The notes below the pieces were generated by a model, which did not search any database, was not told the origin of the DNA, and saw only the letters and a program-made list of their open reading frames with translations. A stretch of 64,000 nt of DNA from Enoplolaimus lenunculus (Eukaryota > Nematoda > Enoplea > Enoplida > Thoracostomopsidae), in assembly GCA_030248215.1 (NCBI GenBank), contig JASANG010000611.1, forward strand, positions 372,001 to 436,000, in the 5' to 3' direction. How positions within the stretch are numbered: position 1 is the stretch's first letter; each line of letters opens with the position of its first letter. Below, piece after piece: positions 38,273 through 50,300 of the stretch. The position numbers and the translations under genes are program-made.

Positions 38273-38740
38273 AGAAGCAGCGTCTGTCAGGCTCAAAGAT
38301 GTCAACTTTCATGATGACTTGCACTCAAACACCTATATATTTTGGACTTCAAAATTCTAAAACCAGTAATGCATCATCGATATCAGTATTTTTACCCGTG
38401 GCTCGGTATGCCTTAATGTATTAATCAGTATACTAAAGTTTCATTGCTATTGTCTCTGGGTAAGTATAAATCATAATACACAACGTGACTGCAGCAAAAT
38501 ACATGTACAGGTGAATATTCTAACCATGGCACGCATATTCAAATCAAAACCAGGCCGCGAAAAATTAGTGTAAAGCTCAAATTTACTGCATAAACAGTGC
38601 GGGGCAAAAACGGTCCACTGCTAAATCTATGCATGAACCCTTCACCCTAAGCAAAAAATATTTCGAAGCTTAAAGATACTCAGTAAGAATTTTTTCAATA
38701 ACCCTTTCTCACTGAATATTTGCAATTTATTTCACATGAG

Positions 38741-38840
38741 ATGTAATTTCAAGGTGAGATTCGATCCCCAGTCTCACGGGTGGGAGGCGTTTTGGATGAC
38801 CGCTGAGCTATAGCAGCTTGACGCTCGAGCCCGAGGTGCT
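38741..38840 (-). mobile_element. tRNA-derived SINE-like copy, minus strand
   Basis: The reverse complement reads CTCGAGCGTCAAGC, then TATAGCTCAGCGGTCA (A box), CGCCTCCCACCCGTGAGACT, then GGGGATCGAATCTC (B box). The head is shared with the plus-strand copies at 13700 and 36395. It does not fold into a full tRNA by eye. Confidence 0.55.
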
Positions 38841-39597
38841 CTCAAGTCTTGTGGAGATTTTGCGCTGCGCAGATGTTATAAATGTTAAACACTGCTCACA
38901 GTGTGAGTTTTGCTCGTATAATATTGCATTTAGTTTTAGTTGCTCAAGCATACTCTTTTACAGACCCACCAGAAACCGGGAAGACCCTAAAAGTAACATG
39001 GGCCGCAGTCACGATGCAACTGGAATTCCGGTTTTTCTCAAGATCCGGTATTTTTTCACCGCAGTTTTCCGGTATTTCGCGCTGAATATTTTTCATTCGA
39101 ATTTGTTTCAAAATTTTAGCATTCTAAATCGTGTTTACACATAGAATTTAAATTCTCAATGATGTTCGAGTGAACAGCGAACACCAAATCTCATAAGCAA
39201 TTCGCATTGAAATACCAATTGACTTATTGTGTCCATTGGCTGGAAACAACAGCAATTTAGACTAAGATTTCAAAATTCTGAGCGATCGTGCAATTACTTT
39301 TTGAATTTCCCAAAGCGATGAAACAGCTTCAAAAATGAATTTTTCGATTATTTTTGTTTTCCGGTTCCAATATATATTTTTCCCCTTCCGATTCCCAAAT
39401 TTTATAATTCCGGTTGCACCTTGATTGCAGTCACGCTGAACCAGTGAAAAATCCTGAATTTTTTACCGTCTATAATTTCAATTTCGCATTGCGGAACGCT
39501 TAAACTTGAAACACAATCAGCTCAAAATCAATCCACTAAAAATTTATATAACTCACAATGCAACAGCGAACAAATGAAATACAAATATTACATAATA

Positions 39598-39757
39598 ATA
39601 GGCCCATGTATATAACAGGGCCTGTTCGCTTCCCTACAGCGCTGTAATACAGTCAGTTGAAGTTTTAGGCTTTAGGAATAGACTCATCCTTACGGTTAGG
39701 CTTAGAAATATGCTTATCTTACTGTTCCGGTCCTGTTCTATACATGGGCCTAATAGT
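39598..39757. mobile_element. MITE with GGCCCATGTATANAACAGG inverted ends
   Basis: The left end is TAGGCCCATGTATATAACAGG and the right end is CCTGTTCTATACATGGGCC followed by TA, with TA on both sides as a possible target duplication. The core carries TTTTAGGCTTTAGG and GGTTAGGCTTAG steps. It is about 155 bp and the best-preserved member of the telomere-like-core group. Confidence 0.65.
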
Positions 39758-40074
39758 TTGTATAATGCAAGACACAGTAAAATCTTTACGTGGATAATTA
39801 TTTCGAGGACTCTATAAGCCAACATTTTAAAAATCTCGAAATACAGAAAAAAATGCAACTTGAGAGTGTAAAACACCGGCGCTAAAAATCCCAGAAAAAT
39901 TATAAGTAAAATTGATTTATTTTTTCAAATCATGCGGCTGCGTTATGCAAAGAACATCATAAATTCGCAGGCGTCAGCTGCCAGTGCCAATTCTGATTGT
40001 AAAACGCGTTCCGATTTAACGGGCGTCCAGGTTTCTGGTGGGACCATAAATGAGTAAGTTTAGATTCTAGATTA

Positions 40075-40150
40075 CATTTTTTGCTTAGGTTTAGGCTTAG
40101 GAATGCGCATAATCTACTGTTACGCCTCTTAAAGTAACATTGGCCAATAT
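40075..40150. repeat. Fragment of the GCCTAA-core element family
   Basis: It contains CTTAGGTTTAGGCTTAGG, then GTTACGCCTCTTAAAGTAACATTGGCC, matching one end of the 7253 family. Confidence 0.5.
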
Positions 40151-41315
40151 TTAAATAGAACACATTTGAAGATGATTCAACACCATGCAAACCATAGTAA
40201 GATTAGAAAACAGAAAATAAAAATTGATTTATACAAATCACGATTTTATACAAAGAAAAAATAACTACGCACAAAGTAAGATTTATTCTCTTTTGACTGA
40301 GCTTTGCCACAAAAATTGACTGATGTACTTTCGCACACTATAAGTCACTTCGCAAAATATTCGGTTATTCGTGCAGCGCGCTAGCGTAGTGCAGTAACAA
40401 AACATTTTTTCACATAGAAACTTAAACCATAATAGTAAGACCTAGCAAAACAAACGTTTTCGTCGGTATTCTGTGATAGCCCGTTTATTAGTTTCACATT
40501 GTATACCCACCGAGATTAAACTGGCAATCTTATGTTTTATGATAACACTAATTTGTCGGCCCATGTCAAGTAAAAGGGCCGTCCCACTGAGACAGCAGAG
40601 CTCTAGGAAAATTAAACTTTGGAAAACTTGGGCTTACACCTCAATGTCGCTGCTGTTATTGCGAAATACAATATGATCAATATTAAGTAGCTGAGTAAGG
40701 CAATACAAAAACCTGGCTAAGAGTCAGCGCTGACTGAACCCACCAGAATGGAAACGTTACAATGCAATAGTTATATTTCGTCTTCCGCATTTGTTCAAAA
40801 GTTTAATCTTGAAATCAAGCAATAACTTTGTAGCGCCACGGTAAAATCGCTTTGTCAATGAAATGCGGTGTCTTGGTTGGTGTCCTTCATCCATACTGGT
40901 AAAAATTGCCTGATATGTTCGACAAAATAAAACTCTAAAACATTCGTATGTCAAAAAGCTGCTGTAGAAAATGCTATACCATGAAATCAATTAAGAATGA
41001 AAATAGTCGTCTACAACAATGAAACCAGAAATTTCAAGTTAAAAGAGTGCATACATGCAAAATAAATTGTCTTGAAATTTAATGACTCTTACGTTCTTAA
41101 ATTTCTAAGCATAAATGTCTTGTATTTAAGATATTAATAGCCTTAAACATGTCAGAAATTCGTGTTAAACATTCACTTGGTTGGCTGCACTTGAGGTATT
41201 GCTTTTTGAGCTCTCCTGAGCAACAGTCAGTGTTTCAAATAGCTCACAATGTTGACCACTTAGACGTTGGACTAGGTTTTTAACAGTCAGCATTAACGTA
41301 ACTTACAATTAAAAG

Positions 41316-44300
41316 CTACGTTTTGCTTGTTACACCAGACAATCCACCACGCCCGTGCACTGAACCTACAATTAGAGCATTTGCAACAATCAAAATGACA
41401 AATAGTCCAATAAATTTAACGCTTATGTTCTCAGGTTAACAGATTTCATGCTTAGTCTCTCTTATGAAGACATTGCCAACCAACAAACATCACTGACAGA
41501 TTTCTAATAGGTATTATTATATTCCTCATAATTTTTAGAATATCAAATATTGACCTAGTAAAAATACTTAATAATATCAATCAAATCTTTACAAAATGCG
41601 TGTTATAGAACCACATTGCCGCAAATACAAACCAGTATGTCAACTTTAACTCACCTTCAAATTCCGGAATTTCGCCAGGTTCTGATCCTCCCTGTAAGAA
41701 CCAAAACACACAGTAATCACCTTCGAAGAATTCTCTACTAGCAAGGAATGACAGCTACATAACTGCATGAAACGAAATGACAGCTACATAGCTGCATGAA
41801 ACGAGACCAGAAATAATAATTAATACAACGATTAAAGAGGAGATGCTCGGGGGCAAAAGCTTGATTTGGCGCGGTCTAACAGGACCTAAATTTTTTAGTG
41901 CAATTGACTCAACGCGCCTTGAAAATATGAGCAAGAATATGGTGTTTCCATCATGCAAAAACTTTATAAAACTTATACGTTTGTCCATTTTTCAATTATT
42001 TTGACAAAATAAAATACGTTTTCGGTTCCGGTTCGGGGGCAACTCTAAATTAAAGCTAGCTGTTTATTATGTTTTAATGCTGATACGCACATCATATAAG
42101 TATGGATATAATGGCTGGGTTTCTGAAATCTTACTTATGAATTTACTTGTAAGTGCTACATCGCACTCAAGTAGGGTTTCGGAAACCCAGCTGTTGTGTA
42201 ATGCTTTCCCTAAGCAATGGTTAGTGTACAGAAAAATGACCCCGCTGCCAACGGGGACAAATAAAATATGATCGGGGCACGACTTTCGGACCCATTTTTG
42301 CAAATATAACTGTACTAAACAAAAACAACTTGCCTCTTCCCCCTCTTCCGTTTTTTGTGCAGATGGTGAAGTGCCGTTTCCTGTCGTTGATTCGAGAATT
42401 GCATGTCGCGCTGCTGCCATCAATCCTTGACCAACTGGTCCTTGACCACGAAGCGGTGGCCGTTTTTGACGTACGACACCTGGTCCGGTGAGCAACGGAG
42501 GCGGAAACGCCCCATACCCGTCAGCTCCGGTGCTATCCGATCCATCGGCCCACGGTGTACCGTACATGGGGCCAGGCGGTGCCATACCTGGCCCAGCAAG
42601 TGGCAAGACTGGTCCGGGTCCACTGCTAGTGGCGGCTCTTGTAGCATCCATCCGTGGTGCCTGGCCTCCTCGGAAACGAGGCATATCCGAACGTGGCCCG
42701 GGGATTTGCGGCCGGTGACCGCCACCATAAGTGGCCGGAAATGGACCAGTACGAGTAGCGCCACGGCCGCCTCGTCTGACCGACGTGGGTGCATTTGGAG
42801 AGGGTCCACGAAATGCACGTGCGAACGGTCTTACTGCAAGCCCACGACCCCCATAGTAGTTAGTATTATTTGTATTGATACGATTACTATTATTAGAATT
42901 TGCTGAAGATAAATATTCGTCGTTGCTAACTTGATTACAATTGTCCCGTTGATTTTGATAATCGTATTCGGTGTAATAACAATCATCGTCCAGTTCCTCA
43001 TCAACATTAACTTGACACCGCCTGAAAAACTATTGTTTAATAGCAACACTGAAACAAATGCGTAAAATATGCATTTTACATCATACAAATAAGTTAAGGA
43101 ACAGCGTTTTCTAAAGCTGAAACGCAAAATCCCGTTGCCGGATTATGGCAACAACGTGCAACGAAACTGAATTTCTAAGTTTTTGAACAAATTTAAAATT
43201 GTAAAACTGGAACATCATTTGGTTCAATACGACAGTGAATGCAAAATTCACCATTCTGATACTGAGGCTGTCAAATTTTCTTGATATATATACATATATA
43301 TTTTTCATTTTTTTCTTTATAAGAAATTGTCATGTGGGCTACATGCTACATTTGCACCAAAATATTAGATATGTCGTTCACTCCAGTTAAGACGCGTAAA
43401 AAACATCCGGCGGAGGTACGGAATATGAACCCCCTTGGAATTTAATAAAAAAATAGTTCATTTTAAAGATTTCGACGTGTTGTGTTCAACGGTGCCATTT
43501 TTACCGCTGCAGGGTCCCCGGGTCTTCAGTTAGCTCCCTTTAAATTTTAAGTTTTTACCACATAAAACATGTACAAACAACAATCAAATTTGTGTGCAGA
43601 ATAAACCTGGTTAAGCATCTACTTTACGAACATGTGACTGATAGATATTTCCTTTTTAAACACTGTGCGTGTTTACACTATAATTTCGAGGGCCATAAAT
43701 TATGAACCGTTAGTCATACAGCCATAAAAATGGTACCGTTGAATTTAGCGCGTCGAGATCTATAGAATGGACCAATTCTTATAAAAATCCTAGGGGTCCA
43801 GATTTCGTGCCTCCGCCAAACATCCGAGATTATACTACCGAACCGATAGCATTTAAGTAAATGTGGTGATAATGCTTTGTTATTCTAATAGAAACGTGTC
43901 AATGAATGTTTTCGGTCATACGAATAAAACGGAGGTTTTAAACAGAAAATTGTATTGGTAATGATGAGTACGTAAACATAGGGGTGAAGGTACGGTAGAT
44001 CGACCCCCCCTAGAAACTGTAAGATTATGCTGATTTCAAATCTGTTATTTATATTCTTGCAGGCCCTCTGGTTAAAAGATGTGCTTTCAAAGTTTCAGCC
44101 AATTTTACATGTAGTATATACAATGTATAAAACAAAAACAACGCTCAAGTGCGCCTGTGGTTGAGTGGTATGATCTTCGCATAGCGCAACAATTTTTCAG
44201 CTTTTGAGTCGCGGGTTAAAGTCCTACTGGGGGAACTAAAAATTGGAAAAACCAAAGTCAAAGTCGTTAATTTATTTTCAAAAGTAGCGTGCCCGTGCAA

Positions 44301-47300
44301 TACAAAGTAATATATTTTTCCACGGTTCATTTCCACGCTTTCCACACCTTTCGCGCCACATGAATTCGTCAAAGAAGTAAGGAATTATCCGACGGTGACC
44401 TGCGTATCGTGTTGATCTCTTAAGGCGACTCCAGTAGCTCTCGACGGCATTCGTGCACACCCCATTTGTCGGTTTACAAATTGCTGCGAATGGTTATCTG
44501 TTTGATGCACGTAAGGAGGATTCACGCCTGATAAAGTAGTCAGTCCGCGATAAGCACCCCACTCATCAGTCCATATAGTGGTACCAGGCCAAACATAGTG
44601 TTCAATAATCGACCAGAGTGTTCGAGCGTCACGCCTGTCAATTAGTGAAATAAACCCACGTTTTTGCGCAGTGTCGTGGATAACTAGAACCCATTGACAC
44701 GGTAGTGGACGTCCTTGTTTATATTTGCGCCGTGCCACGACACTCTCATCGATATGAACAACTACGCCAACACCTCCTAATCCAAAGGTATGTGGTGAGT
44801 TCTGCAGGTCGGTTTTGCAGAGATCACGTAGCTTATTATATCACTCTATGGCTGTTGCATTTCGTATACCTGAAAGGTTTACTGCAGATGTAACCGGCGT
44901 CTTGTGTGCCCAGTAGAAAATAATTTGGAGTAGATTTTGTAGACTTAAAGGTGACTTTGCGAACAATATACCAGTTCGAATAGACGTTCGTTTTCGGCAG
45001 CGCCAAACAAATCGATCACTGAACTACAAATATGAAAGGCGTTTCTTCACTGCCGGTGTGCAGGCAATTGGGGCTCATTTTGCAATACGCTTTAGCTCTT
45101 ACATAATTACTATTACAATCACATTTTCGCAAAGTATACTGAATGCTGCCTGGCACAAAGACTAAAAATGGTTTATTTCATTGATTAAATAATAAAATAA
45201 TTCACTTGATTCAACTGAACCTAGACGGTACTCTACAGCATTCTATCTGTTTTATCGCGCGAATATCCACTAACAACTCTATCAGCGATCTCTGATCTCG
45301 TCGTCCATGTTCCATACGTTGAAAATCTCGGAATATCGCGGAAAAAACGCCATTGTAAAAACAAGCTAATTGAAAAAACCGCTTCTTTCATTTTAGCGGA
45401 ACATAATTAATCTACATGTTCATTGCAATTTGGGAAACTTGCCAGTTTTTTATATGTTTTAACGATATAATTCAGGTACTTTATTTTCAAAACTTTTTAT
45501 TTTCTTTTTTTTTCAATTTTTAGTTCCCCAGTAGGACTTGAACCCGCGACCCAAAAGCTGAAAATCGTCGCGGTATGCGAACATCATCCCACTCCCCACA
45601 GGCGCATTTGAGCGTTGTTTTTGTTTACATTGTATATACTACATGAAAAATTGGCTGAAACTTTGAAAGCGCATATTTTTTATCCAGAGGGCCTGCAAGA
45701 ATATAAATAACAGATTTGAAATCAGCTCCCTCAAATACGTCGGAAAATCACATAATCTTACAGTTTCTAGGGGGTTGATCTACCGTACCTTCACCACATA
45801 GGGTAACACAGTGCTTCGCAGTTTTACGGGACACCTATGAACATATATCAACGCATACATGCCATCTACGTACTTCGGCATCTAAATTTTGGTAACACGT
45901 TGAAGGAATATATGTCTTTCATAATGAAAATTTGGACATTTCAAACACGCATATAAACGAAGCAATTTCTCAATTAAATGCAAACGTACATACAAAAATG
46001 TTAAGGCCCTAGTAGAATTAGCAGGCGATTGCAATGCCTCTCGTTCATTGGTATATAATAAATTGTAGACGCAGCATAACGCTTATTTTTCTAAGTAAAC
46101 TTGCTGCATAATAGAAAATAAAAAGCGTAAGAGCGCAGTGAACGTTTCGTGAGAAGGTTAATTTTGAAATAAAGATGGTCACATAAAACCATATATTCAA
46201 GGATTTGTGTTATAGTAGTGATGACGCCAACGAAGTGACAAAAGTTTTGGGCTCGGCAATATATGCAAACTTCAACCAAGTGCCACCTAATATAAATAAT
46301 TATACACGCTTAGAAATATAAATGCGGCTTAAAATAGGTATATATTTGTTGTATACTATTATACGAGCACTATATTAATACGGATAATTATTTCAGCAAT
46401 ATGCAAGCAGGCGTTGTGTAGCACCGATTCGCAGTGAACTGTGGCATAAACCAGGCAGGTATTACAAATAGTAATCAAATTACTATATTATATTATAATA
46501 TTCAACTATAATAAGGTATTAATCCTCTGAAAGTATATCGTGACGTAGGCATTGTAGCGCAACATTATAATCATAATTAAGATTATACGTTATATACTAT
46601 GATCGGCCAGCTCACAAAATCACCAAAAGCAGCAGAGCACAAAAACTTCATAATGTTGCGCTTGTTTCGATTAATATAAAAATGACCGTCTTGGAAAGCG
46701 CGTTTAGTGGTCATCTTAATTTGATGTGCCGATTAAACGGCATCGGTAATATCCGTACTTTTCGTGAGTACCACCAAAAAACTAAATTTTTTGCCGATAT
46801 CTTTTACACTTAGATCGATTTCATTAGCAGGCATATATATATCAAGGCGTTTGATCAGGTAACTGTGATGCCTCTGCCATTTATGTTTGAAAAAATAATT
46901 GGAATAAACCGCTCTAATACAATTACAACCGTTATGGTTGTTAGGGTTTAAGTCTTAATGTAATGTGTTATCTCAACGGTTCTTAAACCATAATGTATTA
47001 AAATTGAAATCGGCATCGGTAAAATTTGAATAATAATTAGCTTCGGTATCGGTTAACATTTTGATATCGGCACATACCTAATTTTTGCCATTACTGCATT
47101 GCTACCACTGGCCCTGTTTTGCTACTTGAACTTATAAAATTTCGAATTTTGGTTTCTGGCCAAACTGAACTTAGCCTACTTGACCTGCCTTTTCTCTCTA
47201 ACATTTACAGTACTTATACTTAAGCTACATAAACCATCCAGGTGTACAGTTAGCCAACTCATAAGAAGGCGGGTATGCATGTTTAATCCGATTAAGCAGC

Positions 47301-50300
47301 TCACTTAGCTTGATGTAAGTAAATGCCAAACTGACTTCAGAGAACTATCTTCAATAAAAATGAAATGTTAGTGTCTTTTATGGCAGAATCAATCTTCTCA
47401 GTCTAAAATCACATCTTACCCTCCTTTTTCCGTGGTATCGTGTTCCGGGCCCCACTGACCCAGACGTTCGCCAAAGGGTTGCTGACTTCCAGACTGAAAT
47501 CGATTAGCCTGATACTGCTTAAGATTAGAGTTAACACTGGCGGTACTGCCACCTGGCGTGTTGTGACTACTTAAAAAATTAGGTGCGTCCGACTGATGGT
47601 CGGCTAAATTCACTGCGGTCGAGACAGGCGCAGTTATGAGAGGCGAGCGATCACGTCCGCCTACGTGCCATGGTTTTGGACCTCCATCGTGCCCTGAACC
47701 AGTGGCAATGCTGCCATCATTGCCGCGACGACCTGTCCGGCTATATCGATCTCGATAGCTGGCGTCAGACTGATTGCTGTCGGTTTTTTCCGGCAGCGTT
47801 ATTAGCGGCGGAGGCATGTTACTGTGACATGTGGTGGTTTCGCCTCTGACAAAAATTGGACTCGGACGGCTTCCTGTACCACTGCCACGTCGAGGGAATT
47901 GACCACGCTGTTTGTTCGGAGAAAATGAGCGTCGACCGCGATGATAGGGATTCGATGAGCGGAATTCGCTAGACCCATCGTTTGCAGACTGTGCAGGAGT
48001 ATCAAGCATATTGATCGGTTGTTGTTGTCGATAAGGCGGCCCACGTGTACTGCGGGATTCATCGTAATACTGTGCACCGGAACGGTCTTGACTGCCTTTG
48101 GCTGGAAAATCTGGCTTACTTCGATTGTAATAATTAGCTAAAAATAAAAACACTGCAGTAACACAGAACACAACAACGCAAAAAATAAGGGCGCGTATTA
48201 ACCTGCGTAGCAACTGAAAAACCTATCGTGAACTGGTGATATGTGTGATACGCACTTGAGAATATGACCGTGTACGAGCCAGTAAATAAAACAATGAAAC
48301 TTACAATCGTCTAAATCTGCAAAACTGGTATGGCCTTGAGACCTTCGTCCAGCGTCGCTATTATATACAGAGGGCGGCACACCTGGCGGCACATTCTGTG
48401 GAGTCGAATAATCATAGTGAGGCTCAGCATTAGGATGACTTGATGGAGGTCCGCAGAGGTTACTACTCGGCTCAGTTAACTGCGACGACGCCATGTAATT
48501 TTGCGATACCAGTTGCTGGCCAGGAACATATGAAACCTGCTGACCCATAGGTACCACACCTGGACCTGCCGTCGTACCAACTGGCGGCGGTGCACCAGGT
48601 CCGCTCTGATACGGCATAGCTCCCGCAGCCACTGCAATTGGACCCCCTGACATGTGTTGTTGATGCGGTGGATAAATAATTCCGCCAGAATTAAATGATG
48701 ATAAATTTCCCATTGCTAAATGGCTATCGGCTGGCGCAACAGGCATGAAGCTAGTAGTAGGAACCGCAGCGCCTGAATGTTCGGCTATTGCCGTGGGAAT
48801 ACCTGCGTTTGAAACAGACATTGCCGACGGAACAGTTGATGGTGACGCGGCAGCAATCATTTGTTGCATTTGCATCATCATCATCTGCATCATCGGCAAC
48901 ATCATTGCCGTCCAATCCATCATGGACGACGACGATCCAGCAGCAGTGGTATCCATAGCATATCCTCCACCACTGGTACCAGTTGCTGCCATCATTGACG
49001 CCATAAGAGGATTGTTCATTGCTGCCGCTGGATTGATCATCATATTCATCATATCCATCGTGCCTGCAATCGAATGGTGATTTGAAAACGACACACTTAA
49101 TTATGATATAAACATATACGCCATCTTGCAAAACATTCAGCGATTGTTCAATGGCTGTACCGGGCAGGCATTCGCTGCAACTATGCAACCAATATAACAA
49201 CGAAATATATATGGTTAAATGTTCGGGAAACTTGTACGAAATTTATGGCACTTGCAATATCTTTGACGTGTACGTGTAATTATGAAAACAAATCACCAGC
49301 GGTATATTTTGTGATTTGATATTTGTCTTTGTGTGTTGTTAGAATTTTTCTAGTTTCATTGTTTGTATCAAAGATTAAAATTTGTTAATCTGCTTGACAT
49401 TTAAACCACAAAGAACTTGTTATGCCATATCAGACATCCAGACAGCAAACCAACACAGCAGTACGTAAGTTTAATTTTAAATTAAGGCATAAAATTTTAT
49501 AGAATGGCCTCGGTTTTAACACTGAGCTGAAAGAGTTACATTACTTGTATTAGCAGTTCCTGCTGCAGAACCGCCCATCATCTGCTGCATCTGATTAAAC
49601 ATCGCAGTCATATTTTCTAGAGTTGCAGTGTTTGAAGCGGAATTGGCGACAGTTGTTACAGGAGCACACGCATCAGATGCGCTGGTCAAAACCGAGGTAC
49701 CAGTATTTCTTGTTGTTGGCAGTTCGGACGGTTCAGTGGACTAAAGTATACACAGGAAGTTTATAGAAATTTAACCATTTTTTGTCATGCGTATGGCGGT
49801 TCATAACGCCTTATTTAGAGAACAATACATCACGAAATCAACATTTATAAGACAAAATCAAAATTCGGTAACCAATTGACACAATAATTAACCTTCCGTG
49901 CATTTAAAAAGATGCAAACGTTGAAAAATAAATTCATTTAAATGCAAACACTTAAAATTATTTCGAAATTGTCTTGTAACAGCATAAAAAAGGAGTGTTC
50001 CGGGGACAAGGCCACAGGGTGCGAGATATTCTGGTGCCATTGACAAGGCCAGAAAACCGATTCTTCAAAAGCTGAGCAACCTAGAAACAAGTAAAATCGG
50101 AAACTGCAGTGAACTAAGCAAGAATCCAATTTCAGTGACAACAATTATTAAATATTAGCAGTCTTCAAGATTTACATGTTTTTGGATTCGCAACACTCAG
50201 TCTGCAAATCTGATCACTGCTTAGGTCTTACTTAACCCAGAAAAAGTGTACTACTAACCGGAACTGTACCCATAGGCACAAATTTCGGTTGAGGGGCCTG

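Larger units (their letters stand above)
43984..45795 (-). mobile_element. Merlin (IS1016/ISXO2-like) DNA transposon with long inverted repeats
   Basis: It is about 1.8 kb and lies in the intron between the 47420 and 43021 exon ends of the YLPM1-like gene. The left terminal inverted repeat is about 43984-44255 and the right about 45517-45795; both start GGTGAAGGTACGGTAGATC and stay alignable for about 270 bp. The 8-bp ACATAGGG at 43976-43983 recurs at 45796-45803, consistent with the 8-9 bp target duplication of Merlin elements. The transposase in between is degraded. Arm-to-arm differences suggest a copy that is no longer very recent. Confidence 0.85.

Noticed and set aside
40473-40990. Short open frames including one on the minus strand (40757-40990)
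   Set aside because: No domain, no splice support, and GGGACGGCCC/GGGCC pieces nearby suggest repeat debris.
42067-42333. Read-through extension of the 43021 exon to the stop near 42067
   Set aside because: The GCAAGT donor plus the in-phase exon at 41691 explains the gene better, and the extension encodes a repeat-like sequence (GWVSE/VSETQ words occur in both directions).
44150-44232. Functional tRNA gene in the Merlin arm
   Set aside because: No acceptor-stem pairing and no clear anticodon arm; only the promoter boxes look tRNA-like.
48745-49200. Open frames antisense to or shifted from the Met-rich exon
   Set aside because: They are shadows of the 49063-48305 exon of the YLPM1-like gene.
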